Shown here: positions 49,404-60,078 of the stretch, one piece after another
Layout: each line of letters opens with the position of its first letter
Numbering within the stretch: position 1 is the stretch's first letter
DNA from: Pelagovum pacificum
Lineage (GTDB): Bacteria; Pseudomonadota; Alphaproteobacteria; Rhodobacterales; Rhodobacteraceae
Length of the DNA: 64,000 nucleotides
Reading direction: 5' to 3'
Assembly: GCF_016134045.1 (NCBI RefSeq)
Contig: NZ_CP065915.1
Span: 3,290,501-3,354,500 of the forward strand
The notes under the pieces: model-generated
The model's input: the letters and a program-made list of their open reading frames with translations, nothing else
Database searches by the model: none
Told to the model about the DNA's origin: nothing
Made by a program: the position numbers and the translations under genes

Positions 49404-50444
49404 TCAGGGCTGAAGCACCCGGACTTCGTGCTCGTTGAGGCAGCGTCGCGCGGTATCGCCGTAGCTGCCGACATTGGTGCGGAGTTCGGGAAACAGGCGG
49501 AAGAGCTCTTCCCGCGCGGCGGCCTCGATCGAGGTCACGGCGACCTGACCTGGATGAAAGCTCTCCGCCGCCGCGCCCTCGGCGTAGACGATCTCGTGCT
49601 CGTCGAACATGATGTGATGGTAGGTCACCTCGGGCCGCGTCTCCTCCAGCACCTGGGTGCCATCGACGAGATGGCGCGCCGTCACCAGCACTTCGCTGTC
49701 GCCGTAGAGAAGTTCGGCCCGGTATCCGTGGATCAGCATCCGGTGCTGCGGCGACACCACGATGTCCTCCGACTGTCCGACAAGCGTGCCCGTACGAAAC
49801 CGGATTGGGGCCAGAGCGCCGATTCCGGGCACTGTGCGCGAGCCGACCCAGCGGATCGGGCGCAAGCCGTGGTCGCTTGTGATGACGAGGTCACCGGGGC
49901 AGAGATCTTCGATCGGCCGGGCGCCGCGTGCCGTCGCGATCCTTGTCCCGGCGGCGAAACAGATCACCGACTCGATTTCCGGAAATTCCAGGAGCGTTCC
50001 GTCGTCCAGCCGGATCAGGCCGGTCTCGTCCCCCGGATAGGACAGGGAGGAGAGGTCGGCGATGCGGTCCGCCCCGAGGTCCGTCCAGTCCCGAAGGCGG
50101 ACCGGGGACCGCTCCGGCTCTTGCTGAGGCGCAGCTACGGGCGGACGCGCTTCGTCATCGCACACCCACTCTTCCCCGTCGCCGCCGGTCAGCATGTGAA
50201 ACTGATCGAAGGACGCGCCGTCGCCAAGGCAGGCATCCTGAAGCGGTCGGGCCGACATGCCGCCAACGTAGAACTTGGAACCGCCGTCGGAGAGGTAGAG
50301 GCAGTCCGCCTGGGGATCGAGCGCAACGAAGAACTCCGGTCCGAGCGCCGAGAAATCGAGGACATGGCCGGTCCCGATCGGGCAGACAGTCGACCAGAAG
50401 GTCGGGGAGTTCCAGTTCGAGGCGTCGATCCAGTAGGTCGTCAT
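49404..50444 (-). CDS. Hint-domain protein (Hint_2)
   Basis: 346 residues from ATG at 50444 (or 50447), with GGAAGGG directly upstream. The first 170 residues are unrecognised. The Hint domain begins ICFAAGTRIATARGARPIEDLCPGDLVIT, with Cys as nucleophile, then HGLRPIRWVGSRTV and VSPQHRMLIHGYRAELL. There is no clear C-terminal His-Asn of inteins, so this is a bacterial Hint_2 unit, common in roseobacter secreted RTX-type proteins; autoproteolysis or self-cleavage is possible but unproved. No signal peptide; type I secretion is typical of the group. Confidence 0.85.
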   Translation of the reverse strand: MTTYWIDASNWNSPTFWSTVCPIGTGHVLDFSALGPEFFVALDPQADCLYLSDGGSKFYVGGMSARPLQDACLGDGASFDQFHMLTGGDGEEWVCDDEARPPVAAPQQEPERSPVRLRDWTDLGADRIADLSSLSYPGDETGLIRLDDGTLLEFPEIESVICFAAGTRIATARGARPIEDLCPGDLVITSDHGLRPIRWVGSRTVPGIGALAPIRFRTGTLVGQSEDIVVSPQHRMLIHGYRAELLYGDSEVLVTARHLVDGTQVLEETRPEVTYHHIMFDEHEIVYAEGAAAESFHPGQVAVTSIEAAAREELFRLFPELRTNVGSYGDTARRCLNEHEVRVLQP

Positions 50445-50695
50445 CATCCCTTCCCGGCACCGCCAGTCGGGGCAAGGCGGCACGTCTCATTCTGCTGTCA
50501 TACACGTGCGGAAGACCCAGAATGGGGTCCCAATAGGGTAAAACAGTGAAATTCCATTAAGTGAACACCGGGAATGTCACGCCGAATGCATTGAATTGTT
50601 GGCAAATTTCTCGAAATCTGCTTGTTGAAAAATCAACTCGAGATTTTCCGATCCTAACTCTTTTCAAACTGTTCGCGGCGATTATAGTGCCCGCC
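50445..50695. promoter_or_regulatory. AT-richer control region upstream of the leu leader
   Basis: No gene. The stretch 50560-50690 is clearly richer in A/T than coding DNA. It has a GTTGA-AAAA-TCAAC inverted repeat (50624-50637) and TATAGT near 50684, a likely -10 element just before the leader ATG. No GG-rich ribosome site precedes that ATG. Confidence 0.45.
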
Positions 50696-50779
50696 ATGAA
50701 GTCCGAGCGTCATATCCTTCCCGCAGCCATCCTTGGCCTGCCGCGCCTCGGCCTTCGCCTGCTCCTTAGTCGCCTCTGA
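50696..50779 (+). CDS. candidate leucine-rich leader peptide of leuA
   Basis: 27 codons: MKSERHILPAAILGLPRLG then LRLLLSRL. Nine of 27 residues are Leu, three in a row (CTG CTC CTT). The stop is 72 bases before leuA. A stem CTGAGCG / CGCTCAG (50776-50782 with 50801-50807) overlaps the stop codon, and CTCCTT in the triple-Leu run can pair with AAGGAC, the leuA ribosome site (50841-50846). This is the pattern of leucine-responsive attenuation, in which a ribosome stalled at Leu codons exposes leuA. No U-tract terminator was found, so control may be translational. Confidence 0.6.
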   Translation: MKSERHILPAAILGLPRLGLRLLLSRL

Positions 50780-50851
50780 GCGTGCCCTCATCGGCGCGAC
50801 CGCTCAGGGGAGGACCAGCGCCGAAGAGACATAGCAGACGAAGGACCAGAC

Positions 50852-52420
50852 ATGACCACCGATCCCAACCGAGTATTGATCTTCGACACCACCCTGCGTG
50901 ACGGAGAGCAGTCCCCCGGCGCCACCATGACCCATGCCGAGAAGCTGGAAATCGCCCAGCTGCTCGACGAGATGGGCGTCGACATCATCGAAGCCGGCTT
51001 CCCGATCGCCTCCGAGGGCGACTTCCGCGCGGTGAAGGAGATCTCAGAACGCGCGCAGAATGCGACGATCTGCGGCCTCGCCCGCGCGAACTTCAAGGAC
51101 ATCGACCGGGCGTGGGAGGCCGTGCGCCCCGCCAAGAGCCCGCGCATCCACACCTTCATCGGCACCTCGCCGCTGCACCGGGCCATTCCGAACCTCGACA
51201 TGGACCAGATGGCGGAGCGGATCCACGATACGGTGACCCATGCCCGCAACCTCTGCGACAACATCCAGTGGTCGCCGATGGACGCGACCCGGACGGAGTG
51301 GGATTACCTCTGCCGAGTTATCGAGATCGCCATCAAGGCCGGTGCGACGACGATCAACATCCCCGACACGGTTGGCTATACCGCGCCGGGTGAAAGCGCC
51401 GACCTGATCCGCCGCCTGATCGCGACCGTTCCCGGCGCCGACGAGGTGGTGTTCGCGACGCACTGTCACAACGACCTCGGCATGGCGACGGCGAACTCGC
51501 TGGCGGCGGTCGAGGGCGGCGCCCGCCAGATCGAATGCACGATCAACGGTCTGGGCGAGCGGGCCGGCAACACGGCGCTGGAAGAAGTCGTGATGGCGCT
51601 CAGGGTGCGCAATGACATCATGCCGTACTCGACCAGCATCGACACGACGAAGATCATGAATATCTCTCGCCGCGTCGCGACCGTTTCGGGCTTCGCCGTG
51701 CAGTTCAACAAGGCGATCGTCGGCAAGAACGCCTTCGCCCACGAGAGCGGCATTCACCAGGACGGGATGCTCAAGAACGCCGAGACGTTCGAGATCATGC
51801 GCCCCGCCGACGTCGGCCTGTCCGAGACCTCGCTGGTCATGGGCAAACACTCTGGCCGGGCCGCGCTGCGGGCGAAGCTGAAGGACCTCGGCTTGGAACT
51901 GGCCGACAACCAGCTGAACGACGTGTTCGTCCGGTTCAAGGACCTCGCCGACCGCAAGAAGGAAGTCTACGACGAGGACATCGTCGCGCTGGTTCGCCAG
52001 AACGAGGGCGCCGAGGATCACCTGAAGCTCGTCTCACTGCGTGTCGTCTGCGGCACCGCCGGCCCGGCGGAGGCTGAAATGGCGATCAGCGTCGATGGCG
52101 CGGAGCAGACGGTCTCCGCGACGGGTGACGGCCCGGTCGATTCCGCCTTCAACGCCGTGAAGTCGGTGTTCCCCCATGGCGCGCGGCTGGCGCTCTACCA
52201 GGTGCATGCGGTGACCGAAGGCACGGACGCGCAGGCGACCGTGACCGTCCGGCTCGAGGAAGAGGGGCGCATCGCGACCGGCATGTCGGCGGACACCGAC
52301 ACGGTCGTCGCCTCGACGAAGGCCTACATCAACGCGCTGAACCGGCTGATCGTGCGCCGCCAGAAGACGGCGCCCGGCGTGGACACGAAGGAAGTGTCCT
52401 ACAAGGACGCTGGCGAGTGA
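50852..52420 (+). CDS. leuA: 2-isopropylmalate synthase
   Basis: First committed step of leucine synthesis: acetyl-CoA plus 2-ketoisovalerate. 522 residues, normal for LeuA type 1. [42 protein letters not shown] (metal His pair), [15 protein letters not shown] and the C-terminal regulatory domain (from about 390) that binds leucine are all visible. AAGGAC lies five bases before the ATG. Likely controlled by the leader peptide. Confidence 0.97.
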   Translation: MTTDPNRVLIFDTTLRDGEQSPGATMTHAEKLEIAQLLDEMGVDIIEAGFPIASEGDFRAVKEISERAQNATICGLARANFKDIDRAWEAVRPAKSPRIHTFIGTSPLHRAIPNLDMDQMAERIHDTVTHARNLCDNIQWSPMDATRTEWDYLCRVIEIAIKAGATTINIPDTVGYTAPGESADLIRRLIATVPGADEVVFATHCHNDLGMATANSLAAVEGGARQIECTINGLGERAGNTALEEVVMALRVRNDIMPYSTSIDTTKIMNISRRVATVSGFAVQFNKAIVGKNAFAHESGIHQDGMLKNAETFEIMRPADVGLSETSLVMGKHSGRAALRAKLKDLGLELADNQLNDVFVRFKDLADRKKEVYDEDIVALVRQNEGAEDHLKLVSLRVVCGTAGPAEAEMAISVDGAEQTVSATGDGPVDSAFNAVKSVFPHGARLALYQVHAVTEGTDAQATVTVRLEEEGRIATGMSADTDTVVASTKAYINALNRLIVRRQKTAPGVDTKEVSYKDAGE

Positions 52421-53759
<1,339 letters not shown>

Positions 53760-53793
53760 CACCGGCCTGGCCGGACCCTGGGACAGAGTTAAC

Positions 53794-54744
53794 TTGGCCA
53801 AGGAGAAACAGACCACCGACTTCGTGGGACCGATCCGGCGCTTGCTGATCGGTGTGCTCGTTGTTGTGCTCTTTGGCCTGTTTCTCTTCTGGCGCATCGA
53901 CTCGCCGCGGGTGGAGCGCTACCGCGCTATGGTCATCGACCGCGTCGTGCCGTCCTTCGACTGGGCGCTGGCGCCTGTGACGGGTGTCATCAACCTCGTC
54001 CACGACTTCCAGTCCTACCAGCGGCTCGCCCAGCAGAACACGGAGCTGCGTCGCGAACTCCAGCAGATGAAGGCGTGGCGCGAGGCCGCGCTTCAGCTGG
54101 AACAGGAGAACGCGAAGCTGCGCGACCTCAACCAGGTGAACCTCGACCCCGAGCTCACCTGGATCACCGGTGTCGTGCTGGCCGACAGCGGCTCGCCCTT
54201 CCGGCAGTCGGTGCTGCTGAACGTCGGAAGCCGCGACGGCATACTCGACGGCTGGCCGGTCATGGACGGCATTGGCCTTGTCGGACGGATCAGCGGCGTC
54301 GGGCGCGACACGTCGCGCGTCATGCTGCTGACCGACACCTCGAGCCGCATCCCGATCACCATTCAGCCCTCCGGGCAGAAGGCGGTTCTGGTGGGCGACA
54401 ACTCCATGAACCCGCCGATCGAGTTCCTCGAGAACGACGAGGTCGTCCGACCGGGCGACCGCGTGATCTCGTCCGGCGACGGCGGCGTGTTCCCGGCCGA
54501 CCTGCTGCTCGGCCAAGTCGCGCTCGGCACCGACCGGCGCCTTCGGGTGCGGCTCGCTGCCGACTATGAGCGGCTCGAATTCCTGCGTGTCATGCGCTCC
54601 CAGCCGGCAGAGCGGATCACCGAATCCGGCGCGTTGATCGCGCCGGTCGAAGTACCGGATCCCGACGCGATCGAAGAACCGGACCCGCTGGTCGTGCAGG
54701 ACCCGGAAGAGGAGCTCGCCAGTTCGGAGGGCGCCGATGGCTGA
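53794..54744 (+). CDS. mreC: rod shape-determining protein MreC
   Basis: Periplasmic scaffold anchored in the inner membrane; links MreB with PBP2/RodA. 316 residues. Start is TTG at 53794. Membrane segment about 20-38 (LLIGVLVVVLFGLFLFW), then a coiled coil (about 75-110, QQNTELRRELQQMKAWREAA in part), and a beta domain (DGWPVMDGIGLVGRISGVG). The acidic C-terminal end is likely flexible. Overlaps mreD by eight bases. Confidence 0.95.
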   Translation: MAKEKQTTDFVGPIRRLLIGVLVVVLFGLFLFWRIDSPRVERYRAMVIDRVVPSFDWALAPVTGVINLVHDFQSYQRLAQQNTELRRELQQMKAWREAALQLEQENAKLRDLNQVNLDPELTWITGVVLADSGSPFRQSVLLNVGSRDGILDGWPVMDGIGLVGRISGVGRDTSRVMLLTDTSSRIPITIQPSGQKAVLVGDNSMNPPIEFLENDEVVRPGDRVISSGDGGVFPADLLLGQVALGTDRRLRVRLAADYERLEFLRVMRSQPAERITESGALIAPVEVPDPDAIEEPDPLVVQDPEEELASSEGADG

Positions 54745-55279
54745 AGCCAACCCTGTTGCCCAGACATGGATCGGCCGTGGCATCTACGTCGCGATCGTCT
54801 TGTTCCTGATCTTCGTCCACCTGCTGCCGCTCGACACGATGACCCGTACGTGGGCGCCGCCGGACATGATGCTGGCCGTCACCTTCGCGTGGGCCGCGCG
54901 ACGGCCGGACTACGTTCCGGCACTGCTGATCGCGTCCGCTTTCGTCCTGACGGACATCCTGTTTCACCGCCCGCCGGGCCTCTGGGCCGGGATCGTGCTG
55001 ATCGGGTCGGAAGTGCTGCGGCACCGCTCTCCCGACCTGCGCGCCGTCGCGTTCCCGCTGGAATGGCTGACCGTCTCGCTGGTCGTCGTCGGCGCGGTGA
55101 TGGCGAACCGGCTGGCGCTCGCGCTCGCCATGGCGCCGCAGGCACCGCTGCCGCTGGTCATGTTTCAAATGGTTGCGACCGTGATGGTCTATCCTGTCGT
55201 GACCCTGCTCTCCTATTATATCGCTGGCGTCGACCGCCCCGCGCCGGGGGCCGTCGATTCTCTGGGGCACCGCATATGA
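54737..55279 (+). CDS. mreD: rod shape-determining protein MreD
   Basis: Small inner-membrane partner of MreC. 180 residues, four to five hydrophobic segments (for example GIYVAIVLFLIFVHLLPLD and LEWLTVSLVVVGAVMANRLALALAM, in part). Sequence conservation in this family is low; the call rests on topology, size and the exact operon position between mreC and mrdA. Its TGA overlaps the ATG of mrdA (ATGA). Confidence 0.9.
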   Translation: MAEANPVAQTWIGRGIYVAIVLFLIFVHLLPLDTMTRTWAPPDMMLAVTFAWAARRPDYVPALLIASAFVLTDILFHRPPGLWAGIVLIGSEVLRHRSPDLRAVAFPLEWLTVSLVVVGAVMANRLALALAMAPQAPLPLVMFQMVATVMVYPVVTLLSYYIAGVDRPAPGAVDSLGHRI

Positions 55280-57219
55280 AGCGTCCGACGAAGGATATTC
55301 AGCGCAGCGCGCGCACCGTAACCCGCCGGGGTCTCGTCCTCGGCGCGGCACAGCTCGGCCTGATGAGTGTGCTGGGCTGGCGGATGCATTCGATGCAGGT
55401 GGATCAGGCGGACGAATTCCGGCTGCTCGCCGAGGAAAACCGGGTGAACCTGCGCCTCGTTCCGCCGGCCCGCGGCCTGATCTTCGATCGCAACGGTCAG
55501 AAGCTGGCAGAGAACGAGCAGAACTATCGCATCGTCATCGTCCGCGAGGATGCCGGCGACGTGGATGAGGCGCTCGCCCGGCTCGCCCGGATCATCCCGC
55601 TGGAGCAGGATGCCATCGACCGCGCTAAAGAAGAGATGGCCCGCCGCTCGCCCTTCGTTCCGGTGACCATCATGGAACGCGTTCCGTGGGAAGACGTGGC
55701 CCGTGTCACCGTCAACACCCCTGCCCTGCCCGGCATCAGTGCCGAGGTCGGCCTGTCGCGCTTCTACGGGCGCGGCGGCGACATGGCGCATGTGGTGGGC
55801 TACGTCGGCCCGGTATCGGACTACGACCTGACGCGCGGCTACCTTGCCGAGGACGAGGATCCGCTGCTCGAGATCCCGCGCTTCCAGGTCGGCAAGACCG
55901 GCGTCGAGGCCAGACTCGAGCATACGTTGCGCGGCACCGCCGGCACCAAGCGGATCGAGGTGAACGCCGTCGGCCGCGTGATGCGCGAGCTGGGCCGTCA
56001 GGACGGCGACAAGGGCAAGGACATCCAGCTCACCATCGACGCGAACCTGCAGGAATACCTGCACGCGCGGCTCGACGGTGAAAGCGCGAGCGCCGTCGTG
56101 CTCGACCTCGAGGACGGCGACATCCGGGCGATCGGCTCGACCCCGTCGTTCGATCCGAACCTGTTCGTGCGCGGCATCTCCGTCGCCGACTGGTCCGCGC
56201 TGAACGAGGATACGTACCGCCCTCTCGCCTCCAAGGCGGTGCAGGACGCCTATCCGCCCGGGTCCACCTTCAAGATGGTCACCGCGCTCGCCGCCCTCGA
56301 AGCGGGCGAGATCGATACCGAGGAGACGGTCTACTGCCCCGGGCACCTCGACGTCAGCGACGTGCGCTTCCACTGCTGGCGGCGCGGCGGGCACGGCAAC
56401 ATCAACCTCCACGAGAGCCTGAAGCAATCCTGCGACGTCTATTACTACGATGTCGGCCAGCGGGTCGGCATCGACAAGATCGCGGAGATGGCGAAGAAGC
56501 TCGGCCTCGGCATGCGCCACGAGATCCCGATGTCCGCCGTGACCGAGGGGATCGCTCCGAACAAGGAATGGAAACGCGGCTTCAACGGTGAGGAATGGCG
56601 GATCGGCGACACGGTCAACGCCTCCATCGGGCAGGGCTATGTCCTGACCTCTCCGGTGCAACTCGCCGTCATGGTCGGCCGCATCGCGACGGGCCGCGCA
56701 CTTACCCCGCGCCTGATCCGCACCATCGACGGCGTGCCGCAACCCTCGGGCGCGGGTGAACCGCTCGGCCTGAACGAGAACAACCTCCGCCGCGTTCGGG
56801 AGTCGATGAATGCCGTCGTAAACCACTCGCGCGGGACGGCCTACAGCAGCCGCATCCTCGCCGACGAGTTCCAGATGTCGGGCAAGACCGGCACCAGTCA
56901 GGTCCGCCGCATCACGGCCGAAGAACGCGCCGCCGGGGTCACGAGCAACGCCGACCTGCCGTGGGAGCGTCGGGACCACGGGCTGTTCGTCTGCTTCGCC
57001 CCGGCCAACAATCCGAAATACGCCGTGGCCGTTGTCGTCGAACACGGCGGCGGTGGTGGCGCGGCCTCGCCGCTCGCGCGGGACATCATGCTTCAGGCGC
57101 TCTACAACGGCACGCCGCCGCTGGAGGCCTACCCCTCCGCCGTGCGCGGTCGCATTCATGAGCAGCAGGAGCAGATGGAACAGCGGGCCGCCGCGCGTAA
57201 CGGCAACGACAGGGCGTAA
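55276..57219 (+). CDS. mrdA: penicillin-binding protein 2 (peptidoglycan transpeptidase)
   Basis: Class B PBP that crosslinks wall for elongation. 647 residues. One N-terminal membrane segment (VLGAAQLGLMSVLGWRM). PBP dimerisation domain PARGLIFDRNGQKLAENEQNYR. Transpeptidase motifs: YPPGSTFKMV (SxxK), SCDVYYYDVGQ (SxN-type, here SCD), SGKTGTSQV (KTG). All catalytic motifs look intact. Lies between mreD and rodA. Confidence 0.96.
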   Translation: MKRPTKDIQRSARTVTRRGLVLGAAQLGLMSVLGWRMHSMQVDQADEFRLLAEENRVNLRLVPPARGLIFDRNGQKLAENEQNYRIVIVREDAGDVDEALARLARIIPLEQDAIDRAKEEMARRSPFVPVTIMERVPWEDVARVTVNTPALPGISAEVGLSRFYGRGGDMAHVVGYVGPVSDYDLTRGYLAEDEDPLLEIPRFQVGKTGVEARLEHTLRGTAGTKRIEVNAVGRVMRELGRQDGDKGKDIQLTIDANLQEYLHARLDGESASAVVLDLEDGDIRAIGSTPSFDPNLFVRGISVADWSALNEDTYRPLASKAVQDAYPPGSTFKMVTALAALEAGEIDTEETVYCPGHLDVSDVRFHCWRRGGHGNINLHESLKQSCDVYYYDVGQRVGIDKIAEMAKKLGLGMRHEIPMSAVTEGIAPNKEWKRGFNGEEWRIGDTVNASIGQGYVLTSPVQLAVMVGRIATGRALTPRLIRTIDGVPQPSGAGEPLGLNENNLRRVRESMNAVVNHSRGTAYSSRILADEFQMSGKTGTSQVRRITAEERAAGVTSNADLPWERRDHGLFVCFAPANNPKYAVAVVVEHGGGGGAASPLARDIMLQALYNGTPPLEAYPSAVRGRIHEQQEQMEQRAAARNGNDRA

Positions 57220-57225
57220 CGCGGG

Positions 57226-58365
57226 ATGAGTTACCTAGAGTATCAGGTCAAATATACGCCCTCCGGCTTCCGGAAGCTGCTGTATCTCAACTGGCCGATC
57301 ATCTTCCTTCTGACTGCCGTCGCCTGTGCCGGGTTCCTGATGCTCTACTCCGTGGCCGGCGGGAACCTGTCGATCTGGGCGGAGCCGCAGATGAAGCGCT
57401 TCGGCGTCGGGCTCGTGCTTATGATCGGCGCGGCCATGATCCCGATCTGGTTCTGGCGCAACGTCGCGGGGGTGGCCTATGCGGGCTCCCTGTTCCTGCT
57501 GATCCTCGTCGAGTTCTTCGGGACGGAAGGTAAAGGCGCGGTCCGCTGGATCGACATCGGCTTCATGCAGCTCCAGCCGTCCGAGCTGATGAAGATCGCG
57601 CTCGTGATGGCGCTCGCCGCCTATTACGACTGGCTGCCGATGAACCGCACCTCGCGGCCGCTCTGGCTGATCCCGCCGCTGATCCTGATCTTCGTGCCGA
57701 CCTACCTCGTGCTGCGCCAGCCGGACCTCGGCACGTCGATCCTGCTGGTCGCGGGCGGTGGCACCATGATGTTCCTGGCGGGAGTCCACTGGGCCTATTT
57801 CGCGACGATCATCGCGGGCATCGGTGGCGCGGTCTTCGCCGTGTTCGAGAGCCGCGGCACACCGTGGCAGCTGCTCGAAAACTACCAGTACGCGCGGATC
57901 GACACATTCCTCGATCCGGCGGCGGACCCGCTCGGCGCAGGCTATCACATCACGCAGGCCAAGATCGCCTTCGGCTCCGGCGGGCTAACGGGCAAGGGGT
58001 TCATGCAGGGCACGCAGTCGCGCCTGAACTTCCTGCCAGAGAAGCAAACCGACTTCATCTTCAACACGCTGGCGGAGGAGTTCGGCTTCATGGGGGCGTT
58101 CACGCTTCTCGTGCTCTACGGGCTGATCATCTTCTTCTGTGTGGCCTCTGCGATCCAGAACACGAACCGCTTCGCATCGCTGCTCACCTTCGGTGTCGCG
58201 ATGACGTTCTTCCTGTTCTTCGCGGTGAACATGTCGATGGTTATGGGCCTCGCCCCGGTTGTCGGTGTGCCGCTGCCGCTGGTCAGCTACGGCGGGTCGG
58301 CGATGCTCGTGTTGCTGCTGGCCTTCGGCCTTGTACAATCCGCCCACGTCCACCGTCCGCGCTAG
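57226..58365 (+). CDS. rodA: rod shape-determining glycosyltransferase RodA
   Basis: SEDS-family peptidoglycan glycosyltransferase working with PBP2. 379 residues, ten hydrophobic segments. GAVRWIDIGFMQLQPSELMKIAL, LRQPDLGTSILL and the signature GVPLPLVSYGGSAMLVLLLAFG are present; the Asp of the catalytic region occurs in QTDFIFNTLAEEFGF. Starts six bases after the mrdA stop. Completes the elongasome operon. Confidence 0.96.
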   Translation: MSYLEYQVKYTPSGFRKLLYLNWPIIFLLTAVACAGFLMLYSVAGGNLSIWAEPQMKRFGVGLVLMIGAAMIPIWFWRNVAGVAYAGSLFLLILVEFFGTEGKGAVRWIDIGFMQLQPSELMKIALVMALAAYYDWLPMNRTSRPLWLIPPLILIFVPTYLVLRQPDLGTSILLVAGGGTMMFLAGVHWAYFATIIAGIGGAVFAVFESRGTPWQLLENYQYARIDTFLDPAADPLGAGYHITQAKIAFGSGGLTGKGFMQGTQSRLNFLPEKQTDFIFNTLAEEFGFMGAFTLLVLYGLIIFFCVASAIQNTNRFASLLTFGVAMTFFLFFAVNMSMVMGLAPVVGVPLPLVSYGGSAMLVLLLAFGLVQSAHVHRPR

Positions 58366-58366
58366 G

Positions 58367-59299
58367 ATGGGTTTGAAGGTCCTCTTCTCCGCGCCGCGCA
58401 GCCGGTGGGACGAGTGGCGCACGCCGCTGACCGACGCCTTCTCGGCGGAAGGGCTGGAGGTCGATCTTGCCACCGACCACCCGCCTGAGGACGTCGACTA
58501 TATCGTCTACGCGCCGAACGGCTTCCTATCGGACTTCACGCCATACCAGCGCTGCAGGGCCGTATTCAGCCTATGGGCCGGGGTCGAGGCAATCGTCGGC
58601 AATGAGACCCTGACGATGCCGCTGACCCGGATGGTCGATCCGGGACTCGAACGCGGCATGGTCGAGTACGTTGCGGGCCATGTCCTGCGCCACCACCTCG
58701 GGATCGACCGGTTTCTCGGCACGCCGCAGGGCGAGTGGGAGCCGGTCGTGCCGCCGCTCGCCTCGGATCGGAAGATCACCGTTCTTGGCCTCGGAGCGCT
58801 CGGCGCGGCCTGTGCCACGACGCTGGCCGGCCTCGGCTTTGACGTGACTGGCTGGGCCCGGACGCAGAAGGACCTGCCCGACGTGCGCTGTCTTGGCGGG
58901 GCGGAGACGCTGGATCAGGCACTCACTGGGGCGGAAGGCGTGGTGCTGCTGCTGCCACTGACCGCCGAGACGGAGAACCTGCTCGACGCGCGGCGGCTGG
59001 CGTTGCTGGCGGACGGGGCCTTCGTCGTGAACCCCGGACGGGGGCCGTTGATCGACGATGACGCGCTGCTGGCGGCACTCGACTCGGGTGTACTCTCGCA
59101 TGCGACGCTCGACGTGTTCCGTGAAGAACCGCTGCCGAAACCGCACCCCTTCTGGACCAACCCGAAGGTCACCGTGACGCCGCACATCGCGTCGGAGACC
59201 CGGCCGTCATCAGCCGCGAAAGTCGTGGCGGAGAATTTGCGCCGCGCCGAGGCGGGGGAGCCGCTGCTCTACCTCGTCGACCGGACGCTCGGCTACTAG
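58367..59299 (+). CDS. ghrA: glyoxylate/hydroxypyruvate reductase A
   Basis: NAD(P)H-dependent 2-hydroxyacid dehydrogenase. 310 residues. Rossmann GLGALGAACATTLAGLGFDVTGW, FVVNPGRGPLIDDDALLAALDSG, and the catalytic NPKVTVTPHIASETRPSSAA (His) are of the GhrA group; the N-terminal part (VLFSAPRSRWDEWRTPLTDAF) also fits GhrA. The ATG is one base after the rodA stop, so it is probably translated from the mre transcript, an odd functional pairing. Convergent with the SseB-like gene. Confidence 0.93.
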   Translation: MGLKVLFSAPRSRWDEWRTPLTDAFSAEGLEVDLATDHPPEDVDYIVYAPNGFLSDFTPYQRCRAVFSLWAGVEAIVGNETLTMPLTRMVDPGLERGMVEYVAGHVLRHHLGIDRFLGTPQGEWEPVVPPLASDRKITVLGLGALGAACATTLAGLGFDVTGWARTQKDLPDVRCLGGAETLDQALTGAEGVVLLLPLTAETENLLDARRLALLADGAFVVNPGRGPLIDDDALLAALDSGVLSHATLDVFREEPLPKPHPFWTNPKVTVTPHIASETRPSSAAKVVAENLRRAEAGEPLLYLVDRTLGY

Positions 59300-60078
59300 C
59301 GCAGGCGCGGCGGCGCGTCGGGGTCGCTGCCCGGCGCCTTGCGTTCGGCCGGGCGCGCGCGCTCCGGGAGATCGAACCGCAGGCCCTGCCGCGCGAGTGC
59401 CTCGGTCATCGGATGGCCGGAGGCGAAGAAGGCGACGTCGAGCTCCCCCGCTTCGATGCCGGAGAACGACAGCGCCTCTCCGACGGCACCTGCAAGCGCG
59501 CCTTCCGCACCGGGGACAGCGTCGACGAAGCCGAGCAGATGGCCCTTGGTCCCACCGTCATACTCGACTGAGACAAGGTAGGCGTAGGGTGCCAGGCCGG
59601 TCGCCGTGGCGAGCTTGCGGTCGAGCGCAGGCAGCAGGACTTCCGGCAGCCCCGTCGGTGGAGAGATCGAGCGGATCCGCCCCTCGGCGGCCTCCGGAGC
59701 GCGGGCTGTGGTCCCGGCGAGCCAATCGACGGCCTCGGGCGGCAACAGCGAGGCCGCCGGTCCCATGTCGAGGTTGAGGCCGATCCCGATTCCCTGCCCT
59801 GCCAGCATCGCGGCAAGCGCCCGCCCGGACAGCGAGACATAGGGCGTCACATCACCGGCGAAGCCGGACAGCCGTTCGATCCTGTCGAAGACCAGGACGA
59901 AACCCTGCTCCTCGACCTCGAAGATGCGTGGCTCCACGTTGTCGCCGTCGGCTTCCTTCTCCAGCAGCATGAAGAGTTCGCCGTCGGCGAGCCGTTCGAA
60001 GAAGGCGAGGCGCAGGACATCGTCGTCCGGCGCGGCTTCCATCGCGGCATGGGCGCGGTCGAGATCGGTTTCGGTCAC
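59296..60078 (-). CDS. SseB family protein
   Basis: 260 residues from the GTG at 60078, which overlaps the stop of the UDG-like gene by four bases (GTGA), with AGAGGTG upstream. SseB N-terminal domain: LDRAHAAMEAAPDDDVLRLAFFERL and GFVLVFDRIERLSGFAG; C-terminal domain: GLAPYAYLVSVEYDGGTKGHLLGFV (all in part). E. coli SseB was named for serine sensitivity; its biochemical role is unclear. Probably translationally coupled to UDG. Confidence 0.85.
   Translation of the reverse strand: MTETDLDRAHAAMEAAPDDDVLRLAFFERLADGELFMLLEKEADGDNVEPRIFEVEEQGFVLVFDRIERLSGFAGDVTPYVSLSGRALAAMLAGQGIGIGLNLDMGPAASLLPPEAVDWLAGTTARAPEAAEGRIRSISPPTGLPEVLLPALDRKLATATGLAPYAYLVSVEYDGGTKGHLLGFVDAVPGAEGALAGAVGEALSFSGIEAGELDVAFFASGHPMTEALARQGLRFDLPERARPAERKAPGSDPDAPPRLR

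Noticed and set aside
55216..57159. 647-codon minus-strand open frame across mrdA
   Set aside because: Shadow of PBP2; no family motifs and it would also overlap the end of mreD.
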